This document shows positions 44,785 through 52,831 of a stretch of DNA of 64,000 nucleotides, piece by piece (within the stretch, counting starts at the first letter, position 1; every line of letters begins with the position of its first letter). Below the pieces are notes generated by a model. It was not told the DNA's origin. It did no database searches and saw nothing but the letters and a program-made list of their open reading frames with translations. The stretch is taken from NCBI GenBank assembly GCA_902362775.1, contig CABIXV010000005.1:34079-98078 (forward strand), read 5' to 3'. Source of the DNA: Clostridiales bacterium. Its GTDB lineage: Bacteria; Bacillota; Clostridia; Oscillospirales; Oscillospiraceae. Position numbers and translations under genes: made by a program.

Positions 44785-44906
44785 GGGCGCTTTTTCAAAG
44801 AAAAAGTGCCCTTGGTAGACATCTGGTAGACACCCAGAAAATGGAAAAGCGGGAAAGCCCTGTTTCCCAGCGCTTTCCCGCTTTTTTTGGTAGACATTTG
44901 GTAGAC
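44785..44906. repeat. Tandem TGGTAGAC repeats with hairpins upstream of the S-layer gene
   Basis: Four copies of TGGTAGAC in two pairs (44813 and 44824; 44888 and 44899), 75 bases apart. Each pair is preceded on plus by a hairpin: 44785-44812 (AAGGGCGC..GTGCCCTT) and 44845-44885 (13-bp arms AAAAGCGGGAAAG / CTTTCCCGCTTTT, then T7). The rest of the 455-base gap 44634-45088 has the S-layer ribosome site and the ABC-F promoter; I see no gene in it. Confidence 0.7.
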
Positions 44907-45021
44907 CAATGAGAAAAGAGTATGCGTCGGCGGCAAAAGAGCATTTTAGGCCTTTTCGGTCAGGTATCACAGTTATCCCCACAATCAGCCTACGATTTCA
45001 ATCAAAAAGGTGCTATCTTTT

Positions 45022-45050
45022 TTGGAGCGCATATGTTAAGATGATATACG
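45022..45050 (+). promoter_or_regulatory. Probable promoter of the ABC-F gene
   Basis: TTGGAG (45022-45027), 17 bases, TATACG (45045-45050), 39 bases before the start. Confidence 0.55.
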
Positions 45051-45088
45051 GATAATTTTGACGATTTGGAAAAGGAGCAGAAGACGAC

Positions 45089-46684
45089 ATGATCACTGTC
45101 ACCGATTTAAGCCTGAATTACAGCGGCACCCCGCTGTTTTCTCACGTGGACTTGCAATTCCTCCGGGGCAACTGTTATGGCATCATCGGGGCCAACGGCG
45201 CTGGCAAGTCTACCTTTCTCAAGATTCTGTCCGGTGAACTGGACTCCACATCCGGAGAAGTAAATATCCTGCCCAATATCCGTATGTCTGTCCTCAAGCA
45301 GGACCAGAATGCTTATGACGCCTACAACGTGATGGACACCGTAATCATGGGCAACCAGCGACTGTACGACATCGGCAAGGAGAAGGAGGCCCTCTACGCC
45401 AAAGAGGAGATGACCGACGAGGACGGTATGCTGGCCTGCCAGTTGGAGGAGGAGTACGCCGAGCTGGGGGGCTGGGAGGCGGAATCAGACGCCAGCCGCA
45501 TCCTCCAGGGGCTGGGTATCGGTACGGAGCTGCACTACAACGACATGGCCACTCTGGACCCCCGGCTGAAGGTGAAGGTGCTGCTGGCCCAGGCCCTGTT
45601 TGGTAATCCCGATCTGCTGATGATGGACGAGCCCACCAACAACCTGGACATTGACGCGGTCAACTGGTTGGAGGACTTCCTGCTGGACTTTGAAGGCACG
45701 GTTATTGTGGTATCCCATGACCGCCATTTCCTGAACACTGTATGTACCCACATCGTGGACATCGACTATAACAAGATTAAGATGTATGTGGGCAACTACG
45801 ACTTCTGGTATGAGTCCTCCCAGCTGGTGCAGCAGCTGATTAAGAATCAGAACAAGCGCAACGAGGAGAAGATCAAGGAGCTGCAGGACTTCATCTCCCG
45901 CTTCTCCGCCAACAAGTCCAAAAGCAAGCAGGCCACCGCACGACGGAAGCTACTGGATAAGCTGACGGTGGAGGAGATGCCTGCCTCCTCCCGCCGTTAT
46001 CCCTGGGTGGCCTTCTCTCCCGACCGAGAGGTGGGCAAGGATATCCTTTTTGTCACCGACGTATCCAAGACCATTGACGGGGTAAAGGTGCTGGACAAGG
46101 TGTCCTTCATCGTAGGCCACGGGGACAAGATCGCCTTTGTGGGCGACAACGAGAACGCCCACACCGCCCTGTTCAAGATCCTGGCCGGAGAAATGGAGCC
46201 AGACGAGGGCACCGTGAAGTGGGGGCAGACCGCCACCTTCTCCTACTTCCCCAAGGATAACACCCCCTACTTCCAGGACAACGACGACAACCTGGTCCAG
46301 TGGCTGCGCCAGTTCTCCCCCGATCCCCAGGAGCAGTACCTCCGGGGCTTCCTGGGCCGGATGCTCTTCTCCGGGGACGAGGTATACAAGCCGGTGAAGG
46401 TCCTCTCCGGCGGTGAGAAGGTGCGCTGTATGCTGTCCCGGATGATGCTCTCTGGGGCCAACGTCCTCCTGCTGGACCAGCCCACCAACCACCTGGACCT
46501 GGAGTCCATCGCCGCCTTGAACAAGGGCCTGGAGGCCGTGAAATGCAACGTGCTCGTAGCCTCCCACGACCACCAGCTCATCCAAACGGTATGTAACCGA
46601 GTCTTTGACTTCACTGCCGATGGAAAGCTCATCGACCGGAAGACCACCTATGACGAGTATCTGGAGAGCCAGAAGGCCGAGTAA
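45089..46684 (+). CDS. ABC-F family ATPase (YbiT-like) with one degenerate ATP site
   Basis: 531 aa, two ABC domains joined by a linker with helical basic part (about 255-300), no membrane segment. ABC-F proteins bind the ribosome E site and rescue or regulate translation. Domain 1: Walker A GANGAGKST, Walker B LLMMDEPTNNLD, switch His VVSHD intact, but the signature is TLDPRLKVK instead of LSGGQ. Domain 2: signature LSGGEKVR intact, but Walker A reads GDNENAHTALF with no Lys, and Walker B LLLDQPTNHLD has Gln for the catalytic Glu. So one composite ATP site is intact and the other has lost all three elements. Own promoter and terminator. Confidence 0.92.
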   Translation: MITVTDLSLNYSGTPLFSHVDLQFLRGNCYGIIGANGAGKSTFLKILSGELDSTSGEVNILPNIRMSVLKQDQNAYDAYNVMDTVIMGNQRLYDIGKEKEALYAKEEMTDEDGMLACQLEEEYAELGGWEAESDASRILQGLGIGTELHYNDMATLDPRLKVKVLLAQALFGNPDLLMMDEPTNNLDIDAVNWLEDFLLDFEGTVIVVSHDRHFLNTVCTHIVDIDYNKIKMYVGNYDFWYESSQLVQQLIKNQNKRNEEKIKELQDFISRFSANKSKSKQATARRKLLDKLTVEEMPASSRRYPWVAFSPDREVGKDILFVTDVSKTIDGVKVLDKVSFIVGHGDKIAFVGDNENAHTALFKILAGEMEPDEGTVKWGQTATFSYFPKDNTPYFQDNDDNLVQWLRQFSPDPQEQYLRGFLGRMLFSGDEVYKPVKVLSGGEKVRCMLSRMMLSGANVLLLDQPTNHLDLESIAALNKGLEAVKCNVLVASHDHQLIQTVCNRVFDFTADGKLIDRKTTYDEYLESQKAE

Positions 46685-46708
46685 GATTTTTCGCAACAGC
46701 CAGAAAGA

Positions 46709-46745
46709 AGAACCGCTCATGGGAGTCCATGAGCGGCTCTTTTTT
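46709..46745. terminator. Two-way terminator between the ABC-F and HAD genes
   Basis: 14-bp stem with one mismatch (46709-46722, 46727-46740) and T6 on plus; the leftward HAD gene ends inside it. Confidence 0.85.
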
Positions 46746-47439
46746 ACAGGGACAACGTCAGGATCTCTCTCACCTGGTTCAAGTCCTGGATGTGGTAGTG
46801 GACCGTGAGTCCCTGGGGCAGAGGGCGGTCCTCTGGGTCGTACCAGCAGCACAGAATACCGGCGTTATTGCCCCCCTGAATATCGCTGGTCAGAGAATCC
46901 CCCACGATCAGGACCTCCTCTGGGGCGATGGGGCCGACATGGTTAAATACCGCCCGGAAAAAATCTGGGCTGGGCTTTTCGGCCCCTACCTGCTCAGAGA
47001 TGAACACCCCGTCAAACAGCCGGATGAGCCCTGACTTGTCCAGCTTCCGCTGCTGGGCGACGGCAGTGCCATTGGTAACGGCATACTGCCTGACCTGGCC
47101 CTTCAGGTCCCTGACCAGCTCATAGCCGTGATCCCGAAAGACCACGGTTTCTCCCAGCTGAATCTGATAGGCGTGGTTAAACCCCTCGATATCGGAGAAC
47201 TCGATGCCCTCTGACTGGAAAAACTCCTGGAAGCGGCCGGACAGTACCTGGGGCTTGGTCAACTCTCCCCGCTCCAGGGCATTCCAATATTTCTGGTTGA
47301 TAGACGAGTATCGGGCCAGCATATCGTCAGGGCATTCCCCCAGGCCGAAGCGGATAAAGCAGGCCCGGATCGCCGCCTTCTCTGCCAAGCCGAAATCCAG
47401 CAGTGTGCCGTCGATATCCCATAAAATGACTTGGATCAT
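46744..47439 (-). CDS. HAD-superfamily hydrolase (YjjG/YfnB-like nucleotidase type)
   Basis: 231 aa from ATG 47439. HAD motifs: LWDIDGTLLDF (nucleophile Asp), VTNGT, Lys in GAEKPSPDFF and VGDSLTSDIQGG. The order and the TNGT/EKPSPDFF wording fit the YjjG branch, which acts on nucleoside monophosphates including unusual pyrimidines. Start chosen at the ATG preceded by GGGGGA. A palindrome sits on its promoter. Confidence 0.85.
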   Translation of the reverse strand: MIQVILWDIDGTLLDFGLAEKAAIRACFIRFGLGECPDDMLARYSSINQKYWNALERGELTKPQVLSGRFQEFFQSEGIEFSDIEGFNHAYQIQLGETVVFRDHGYELVRDLKGQVRQYAVTNGTAVAQQRKLDKSGLIRLFDGVFISEQVGAEKPSPDFFRAVFNHVGPIAPEEVLIVGDSLTSDIQGGNNAGILCCWYDPEDRPLPQGLTVHYHIQDLNQVREILTLSL

Positions 47440-47465
47440 CCTGAGATCCCCCTCCATTTGGATAT

Positions 47466-47507
47466 ATGGTATGGATACCATGATATCGGTCCCGCAAAAA
47501 AAGTCAA
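47466..47507 (-). promoter_or_regulatory. HAD gene promoter with a palindromic operator
   Basis: Minus strand TTGACT (47502-47507), 16 bases, TATCAT (47480-47485). ATGGTAT-GG-ATACCAT (47466-47481), 7-base arms, overlaps the edge of the -10 and the transcript start, where a repressor would act. Confidence 0.6.
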
Positions 47508-47585
47508 GAAAATTCTTGCCCATGGCATACTCAAAAAGGATGCGTCTCTTTTTCGTAAAGAAATGTTAAACCTGTGTTAAATCTG

Positions 47586-47614
47586 TTGACGGTTGACACG
47601 GGGGATTTTATAAT
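47586..47614 (+). promoter_or_regulatory. Promoter of the Na/Pi transporter gene
   Basis: TTGACG (47586-47591), 17 bases, TATAAT (47609-47614). A leader of about 165 bases follows. Confidence 0.75.
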
Positions 47615-47653
47615 AAATACTGCCAAAAATTGAAAGACTAAGAGGAAATCGTC

Positions 47654-47710
47654 ATGATGCAGCCAGCCGACTGGTACCAGATCAGCGGAGGAAGAGGATA
47701 TGAGGCATGA
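47654..47710 (+). CDS. Possible 18-aa leader peptide
   Basis: ATG 47654 with AGAGGA seven bases upstream, reading MMQPADWYQISGGRGYEA then TGA at 47708. It lies in the leader of the Na/Pi transporter. Too short to be sure it is translated. Confidence 0.3.
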   Translation: MMQPADWYQISGGRGYEA

Positions 47711-47787
47711 CCTGCTCCTGAACATTCAGGCGCGGGCTGTGTCTTTTTTCTTGCCGGGAAGGGCTGCGAGAGAAAGGGAAGAAAGAG

Positions 47788-49479
47788 ATGGGCATTTCAG
47801 AAATATTGGGGCTGCTGGGCGGCCTGGCATTGTTTTTGCATGGGATGCAGATGATGAGTTCCGGCCTGGAGGCTGCCGCCGGCGCACGGATGAAGAGTAT
47901 TCTGGAGCGGCTTACCGCCAACCGCTTTTTGGGCGTGCTGGTGGGTGCGGCCATCACCGCTGTCATCCAGTCCTCCTCCGCTACCACAGTGATGGTGGTA
48001 GGCTTTGTAAACGCCGGGATGATGACTCTGGGCCAGGCGGTCTGGATCATCATGGGCGCCAACATTGGTACCACGGTTACCGGCCTGCTCATTGCCCTGG
48101 ATGTGGGTGAGCTGGCCCCTATGTTTGCCTTTGTGGGCGTGGTGCTGATGGTCTTTGTCAAGGAGCCGAAGCTCCAGCACATCGGCCAGATCCTGGCCGG
48201 GTTGGGCGTGTTGTTTATCGGAATGGGCATGATGAGCTCCTCCATGTCTCCATTGCGGGATTCCGAACCCTTTATCCGTATCATGTCCACCTTCTCTAAT
48301 CCTCTGTTGGGAATCCTGGCCGGCGCGGCCTTTACTGCCGTCATCCAGTCCTCCTCCGCCTCGGTGGGTATCCTCCAGGCTCTGGCCAGCAGCGGCGTGA
48401 TCAGCTATGCCAGCTCAGTTTTTGTCCTGTTCGGCCAGAACATCGGCACCTGTATCACCGCCGTGCTGGCAGCCATCGGTACCAACCGGAATGCCAAGCG
48501 GGCTACTCTTATCCACTTGATGTTCAACCTGATTGGCACCGCGATCTTTACCACTCTGTTTGTTCTCTTTCCTATCGCTGCCGTGGTAGAAGGCACCTTA
48601 GTTCTTCCGGGTGAGGTGGGCAGGACCTTGTCCCATCTGATCCCCACTGACCCCATGGCTCAAATCGCCATGACCCATACTGTCTTTAACATCACGACTA
48701 CCCTGGTCCTGCTTCCTCTGGGCAATTATCTGGCCAAGCTGGCTATCCGCATCCTACCCGACCAGGCTGTGGAGACCGAAGACCAGGAGAGCATGACCCT
48801 GGCCTATCTCACCCCCATCCAAGCCGGAGGCAAAGAGGGCGGCCTGGGTGTATCTGCCATTGTCATCGATCAACTGCGCAACGAGCTCAACCGGATGCTG
48901 TCCATGGCACGGGACAACGTGGCGGACAGCTTCCGGGCCGTACTGGCCCGGGATCAGGAGCAGCTGGTCCAGGTGGAGCAGCGGGAGGAGTATATCGACT
49001 TTTTGAACCGGGAGATCTCCCGCTATGTGTCTCACCTGATTTCTATTGAAACCAACGAGCAAGGCTCCGCTGTGGTCAGCAGCTTCTTCACCATCTCTGG
49101 CAACATCGAGCGTATTGGCGACCACGCGGACAATCTGGCTGGCTATACCCGGATGCTGGTGGGCAAAAATATCTCCTTCTCCGAAACAGCCCAGAGTGAG
49201 ATCAGTGCTATGCGTGACATCTCTCTGGAGGCCATCTCCGCCCTGCTCCACTACCAGGCCGGTCAGCCCCAGTGGCTGTCCGAGGTGGCCCAGATGGAGC
49301 AGAAGATCGATGATATGACCGACAGCTTCCGCCGCGGTCAGCTGCAGCGAATGAAGGAGGGCACCTGCAACCAGGAGGCATGCATCCTCTACTCCGAGCT
49401 GCTCACCGACTTTGAACGCATTGGCGACCATGTGCTCAACATCGCAGAGGAGCTGACCAAGGCCCAGACCGGCCTGTAA
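47788..49479 (+). CDS. Na+/phosphate symporter family protein with PhoU-like domain (YjbB/NptA)
   Basis: 563 aa. Two inverted-repeat membrane halves carry the twin QSSSA motifs (TAVIQSSSATTVMVVGF near residue 55 and TAVIQSSSASVGILQAL near 180) that bind substrate and sodium. About eight to nine membrane segments end near residue 325. The C-terminal ~200 residues are a cytosolic PhoU-like helical domain (SGNIERIGDHADNLAGYTRM and DFERIGDHVLNIAEEL). Imports or exports phosphate with sodium and may report phosphate status. Stand-alone gene. Confidence 0.92.
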   Translation: MGISEILGLLGGLALFLHGMQMMSSGLEAAAGARMKSILERLTANRFLGVLVGAAITAVIQSSSATTVMVVGFVNAGMMTLGQAVWIIMGANIGTTVTGLLIALDVGELAPMFAFVGVVLMVFVKEPKLQHIGQILAGLGVLFIGMGMMSSSMSPLRDSEPFIRIMSTFSNPLLGILAGAAFTAVIQSSSASVGILQALASSGVISYASSVFVLFGQNIGTCITAVLAAIGTNRNAKRATLIHLMFNLIGTAIFTTLFVLFPIAAVVEGTLVLPGEVGRTLSHLIPTDPMAQIAMTHTVFNITTTLVLLPLGNYLAKLAIRILPDQAVETEDQESMTLAYLTPIQAGGKEGGLGVSAIVIDQLRNELNRMLSMARDNVADSFRAVLARDQEQLVQVEQREEYIDFLNREISRYVSHLISIETNEQGSAVVSSFFTISGNIERIGDHADNLAGYTRMLVGKNISFSETAQSEISAMRDISLEAISALLHYQAGQPQWLSEVAQMEQKIDDMTDSFRRGQLQRMKEGTCNQEACILYSELLTDFERIGDHVLNIAEELTKAQTGL

Positions 49480-49502
49480 TTACGGACCCCTTCCACTTTT
49501 TC

Positions 49503-49531
49503 TTGACGAATGACCGGGAGAACGGTATGAT
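49503..49531 (+). promoter_or_regulatory. Promoter of the hydroxyacid oxidase gene
   Basis: TTGACG (49503-49508), 17 bases, TATGAT (49526-49531). Confidence 0.75.
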
Positions 49532-49560
49532 TGGGAGAGAAAAGTGAGGAGGGGTTTTTT

Positions 49561-50574
49561 ATGACCTATCAAGAGATACTGGAGGCAGCCCGCACCTGCA
49601 GCGGCCCATACTGTAAAGCCTGCCCCGTATGCAATGGCCGGGCCTGTAAGAATACCATGCCGGGCCCCGGAGCAAAGGGCAGCGGCACTGTGGCCATCCG
49701 AAACTACGAGGCATGGCAGGACATCTGTCTGAATATGGATACCATCACAGTCAACCAGCCGGTAGACACTAGCTATACCTTTTTCGGCCAGAGGTATGAG
49801 CTGCCTGTCTTTGCCGGCCCAGTGGGCGCGGTCAAGCTCCACTACGGGGACAAGCTCACCGACTTGGCCTACAACGACATCCTGGTCCCCGGCTGTGCCC
49901 AGGCGGGGATCGCCGCCTTTACCGGAGATGGGGCAGACCCGGAGGTCTTTGCCGGGGCCGCCAAGGCCATTGGACAGAACGGCGGGAAGGGGATCCCCAC
50001 TGTCAAGCCCTGGGACCGGGATACCATTTTTGCCAAGCTGGATGACGCCAAGGCCTCCGGCGCCAAAGTATTTGCCATGGACATCGACGCTGCGGGACTG
50101 CCCTTCCTGAAGGGGTTGACCCCGCCGGCGGGCTCCAAGACGGTGGCAGAGCTTCGAGAGATCATCGACTATGCGGGCGTGCCCTTTCTCATCAAGGGTG
50201 TCATGACCGTCAAGGGAGCCAGAAAAGCCCTGGAGGCGGGCGCCGCTGGTATTGTGGTGTCCAACCATGGAGGACGTGTGCTGGATGGAGTTCCCGCCAC
50301 CGCGGCCGTCCTGCCTGCCATTGCGGATGCGGTAAAAGGCCAGATGACAGTCCTGGTGGACGGCGGCATCCGCACTGGCGTGGATGTGTGCAAGGCGCTG
50401 GCCCTGGGGGCTGACGCGGTCATTCTGGCCCGGCCCTATGTCACCGCGGTCTACGGCGGTGGGATTGAGGGCGTCAAGGCGCTGACGCGGAAGCTGAAGG
50501 GAGAGCTGGAGGACACCATGGCCATGTGCGGTGTCCACTCCCTGGCTGAGATTAGCCGGGATATTATCTTTTAA
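49561..50574 (+). CDS. FMN-dependent alpha-hydroxy-acid oxidoreductase with N-terminal Cys cluster
   Basis: 337 aa from ATG 49561 (GAGGAGG upstream). TIM barrel of the lactate oxidase/glycolate oxidase family: catalytic His-Arg in VVSNHGGRVLDGVP, FMN-phosphate loops LVDGGIRTGVDV and ADAVILARPYV, and the Lys in LIKGVMTVKGA. N-terminal ~35 residues hold four to five Cys (CSGPYCKACPVCNGRACKN), which in anaerobe homologues could bind an Fe-S cluster or metal. In an anaerobe it is probably a dehydrogenase or transhydrogenase rather than an oxidase. Substrate unknown. Confidence 0.85.
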   Translation: MTYQEILEAARTCSGPYCKACPVCNGRACKNTMPGPGAKGSGTVAIRNYEAWQDICLNMDTITVNQPVDTSYTFFGQRYELPVFAGPVGAVKLHYGDKLTDLAYNDILVPGCAQAGIAAFTGDGADPEVFAGAAKAIGQNGGKGIPTVKPWDRDTIFAKLDDAKASGAKVFAMDIDAAGLPFLKGLTPPAGSKTVAELREIIDYAGVPFLIKGVMTVKGARKALEAGAAGIVVSNHGGRVLDGVPATAAVLPAIADAVKGQMTVLVDGGIRTGVDVCKALALGADAVILARPYVTAVYGGGIEGVKALTRKLKGELEDTMAMCGVHSLAEISRDIIF

Positions 50575-50585
50575 AAACAGTGTGG

Positions 50586-50612
50586 GAGCCGCCCGATGGG
50601 CGGCTCTTTTTT
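50586..50612 (+). terminator. Terminator after the hydroxyacid oxidoreductase
   Basis: GAGCCGCCC-GAT-GGGCGGCTC followed by TTTTTT. Confidence 0.9.
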
Positions 50613-50682
50613 CAAATATTTTTACCGCCGTGCAGCAAAATGCCCTGTTAAAACGTCTAAATTTACGAAAGGAGGTGGCCCT

Positions 50683-51189
50683 ATGCCCCATATATCCAAC
50701 CGGCCGGTGGATTGGGAAGCCCTAGTCACAGACAACGAAAACCGCCTGTATCGGGCAGCGCTGGCCATTCTGGGTGATTCTCAGGAGGCGGAGGACGCGG
50801 TGCAGGATGCCTTTCTGGTATTTTTGGAAAAAGCCCCGGCGGACCTGGATCGTCCGGACGCCTGGCTGATGCGGGTGCTGGTCAACGGCTGTAAGAGCCG
50901 CCTTAGACTCGCTTGGCGGCGGGTGGGCCCCCTGCCGGACACGCTGCCCGCCCCCGCCCTGGAGGAGAGGGCAGAGCTGGAGGAGCTGTTTTCTCTCCCC
51001 CCGGAGGACCGAACGGTCATCCATCTTTTCTACTATGCGGGATACTCCACTCGGGAGATTGCCCATATGACCGGACAGCGGCCGGGCACAGTCCGCTCCC
51101 GTCTGACCAGAGCCAGACAGAGGCTGAAGAAGCTGCTGGAGTCAGAAGAGGACTGCAAGGGCGGACAACGAAAAGGAGAATTTAAATGA
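50683..51189 (+). CDS. ECF-type RNA polymerase sigma factor
   Basis: 168 aa from ATG 50683 with AAAGGAGG. Sigma region 2 at about 18-80 (YRAALAILGDSQEAEDAVQD, typical DAEDAVQ motif) and region 4 at about 105-155 (PPEDRTVIHLFYYAGYSTRE then IAHMTGQRPGTVRSRLTRAR). No region 3, as expected. Overlaps by ATGA the membrane protein that probably holds it inactive. A CGTCTA at 50654-50659 resembles an ECF -10 box and may mean self-control. Second, -35-like, box is not convincing. Confidence 0.93.
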   Translation: MPHISNRPVDWEALVTDNENRLYRAALAILGDSQEAEDAVQDAFLVFLEKAPADLDRPDAWLMRVLVNGCKSRLRLAWRRVGPLPDTLPAPALEERAELEELFSLPPEDRTVIHLFYYAGYSTREIAHMTGQRPGTVRSRLTRARQRLKKLLESEEDCKGGQRKGEFK

Positions 51190-52652
51190 AATATTACAAA
51201 TCGTATCTTGAACGGCAGGAAATTTCCCAGGAAACCCATAAACGGCTCCTGGCCCTGGGGGAAAATAGTCTGTCAACAGGCCGGGCAGTCACCAGTCGGA
51301 CAAGGTGGGGACACAGGTGGGGGGCGTTGGCGGCCTGCTGTGCCTTGGCCCTGGGACTGGGCGTGTGGCATTTGGCCCAACCAGCCCCGCCAGGGGGACA
51401 GACGGCTGCCGACGCCATCTATCCAGGGATCAAAGACACCTACGGCCCTGGGGAGGAACCCCCGTCTGGGTTCACTGTGGCAGAGGGGCCTGACGGAGAA
51501 AAAATGATGCTGCCATGTATTCCCTATGTGAACTACCAGAGGGTGGACGGAGAATTGGCGGCGGACGCCGCCCCGGCCCGGTATCTGATAGAGGGTTCTT
51601 TCTCCCAGGAACTGACAAAAGAGCAGATCCAAAGGACCTTTTGGGGGCCAGAGGGCAAGCCGGAGGTAGAAAACCCAAAAAACGATTCAGGAAATCTGCC
51701 CTGGATGCTGTTTTGGCAGGGCTACACACTCACCGGCTCGGCCCTGTACGATAGGAGCGGGAGCCTGCTGTGGCTGAATATTTGGGGGGAAAATGAGGAG
51801 GCGGACAGTTCTTTTACCTTGACCTTGCGGCCGGGGGAGCTGCCCCTCCAGTGCGGTCTTTACTCCGATGTAGAGAGTACCGATGTGATGGGGACCCCGG
51901 TCACCGGCTGGAGCCGAGAAGAAGGCGGCCTTTATACCTGCTGCAGCGAGTTCATGGCCGGAGAGGTGGGCGTCCGGTTTGAAAATTCAGGTGGAATTTT
52001 TGGTTCGGAATATGGAGAGAGTGCCTCGCTGGTCCAGGGAGGCGCACAGATGTTCAATGCCCTGCTGGTGCGGCAGGCCCTGTCCCAGGATGGCGGCCTG
52101 TACCTGGACCACCTGTTGAAGGCGGAGGAGGTGCCGGAGTGGCGGGCGGCGGAATTTTCCTCCCTGGAGGATGCCCGGCAGGAGGTGGATTTCGTCTCCT
52201 ATCTTCCTGCGGAAGATCTCTCCGGCTATGACGAGTTCTACAGCAGGATGACCTACCAGGAGGGCAGCGAGCACACACTGTACCTGCGTTGGAGCTGGGG
52301 ATATGACGATGTGACTATCCGGGTGGAGCTGCCCGAGGGAGATGCGGAGTGGGGAAATCTGGTGGATACGGCCCGGCCAGAAACCTACGATGTGCGCCTG
52401 TACTCCATCCCCTGGGCGGACAGTGTGCCGGAAGAATACTACGACACCTTCCATTCCCCAGTGTTCCGGGCAGTGGACATGAGCCGGGAGATAGTGGAAG
52501 CCAGGGCCTATACCCTGGCTGACCAGGGGGATTCCGACGGCCCCCGTGTGAGCTTTTCCGTCCTCCATGATGACGGAGCCCTGGTGACCTACTCCTGCAA
52601 GGGGCTTTCCATAGACCAGGTATGGGCGCTGGTGGAGGAAACATTGGTGTGA
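51186..52652 (+). CDS. Single-pass membrane protein, likely anti-sigma factor with large external sensor
   Basis: 488 aa. Short cytosolic N-terminus (about 1-44, with EISQETHKRLLALGE), one membrane span about 46-64 (GALAACCALALGLGVWHLAQ), then ~420 residues outside, beta-rich and acidic with many Trp/Tyr. Translationally coupled to the ECF sigma factor, so an anti-sigma role is the best guess; the cytosolic part is too short for a classic zinc anti-sigma fold and has no HxxxCxxC. The external domain is not recognised; it contains repeated sigma-associated DUF4367-like wording (LKAEEVPEWRAAEF..DDVTIRVELPEG). Confidence 0.7.
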   Translation: MKYYKSYLERQEISQETHKRLLALGENSLSTGRAVTSRTRWGHRWGALAACCALALGLGVWHLAQPAPPGGQTAADAIYPGIKDTYGPGEEPPSGFTVAEGPDGEKMMLPCIPYVNYQRVDGELAADAAPARYLIEGSFSQELTKEQIQRTFWGPEGKPEVENPKNDSGNLPWMLFWQGYTLTGSALYDRSGSLLWLNIWGENEEADSSFTLTLRPGELPLQCGLYSDVESTDVMGTPVTGWSREEGGLYTCCSEFMAGEVGVRFENSGGIFGSEYGESASLVQGGAQMFNALLVRQALSQDGGLYLDHLLKAEEVPEWRAAEFSSLEDARQEVDFVSYLPAEDLSGYDEFYSRMTYQEGSEHTLYLRWSWGYDDVTIRVELPEGDAEWGNLVDTARPETYDVRLYSIPWADSVPEEYYDTFHSPVFRAVDMSREIVEARAYTLADQGDSDGPRVSFSVLHDDGALVTYSCKGLSIDQVWALVEETLV

Positions 52653-52767
52653 ACTCCGGGTCGATTCAGTAGGCGGATGCCTGCCTGTATGCCCCGACCG
52701 CGCTCTGTCAAAGTTTTGGGGCGGGGCTGGAAAAATTTAATTTTTTATGAATACACCTCTTTCCCCC

Positions 52768-52796
52768 TTGTCGAAGGCAGACGAAACCGCTATACT
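52768..52796 (+). promoter_or_regulatory. Promoter of the LCP gene
   Basis: TTGTCG (52768-52773), 17 bases, TATACT (52791-52796). Expected transcript start near 52803. In the 179-base gap after the sensor gene I see no clear terminator. Confidence 0.75.
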
Positions 52797-52831
52797 GAAA
52801 GGGTATTCGCACGGGAAGGGGGAGGATCGCC

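Noticed and set aside
44634..44936. N-terminal extension of the S-layer frame with VYQMST repeats
   Set aside because: It is translation of the TGGTAGAC repeat and hairpins; the signal peptide and ribosome site place the start at 44633.
47682..48344. 220-codon leftward frame opposite the Na/Pi transporter
   Set aside because: The sense strand encodes the QSSSA motifs; the antisense protein is Pro/Thr/Met low-complexity.
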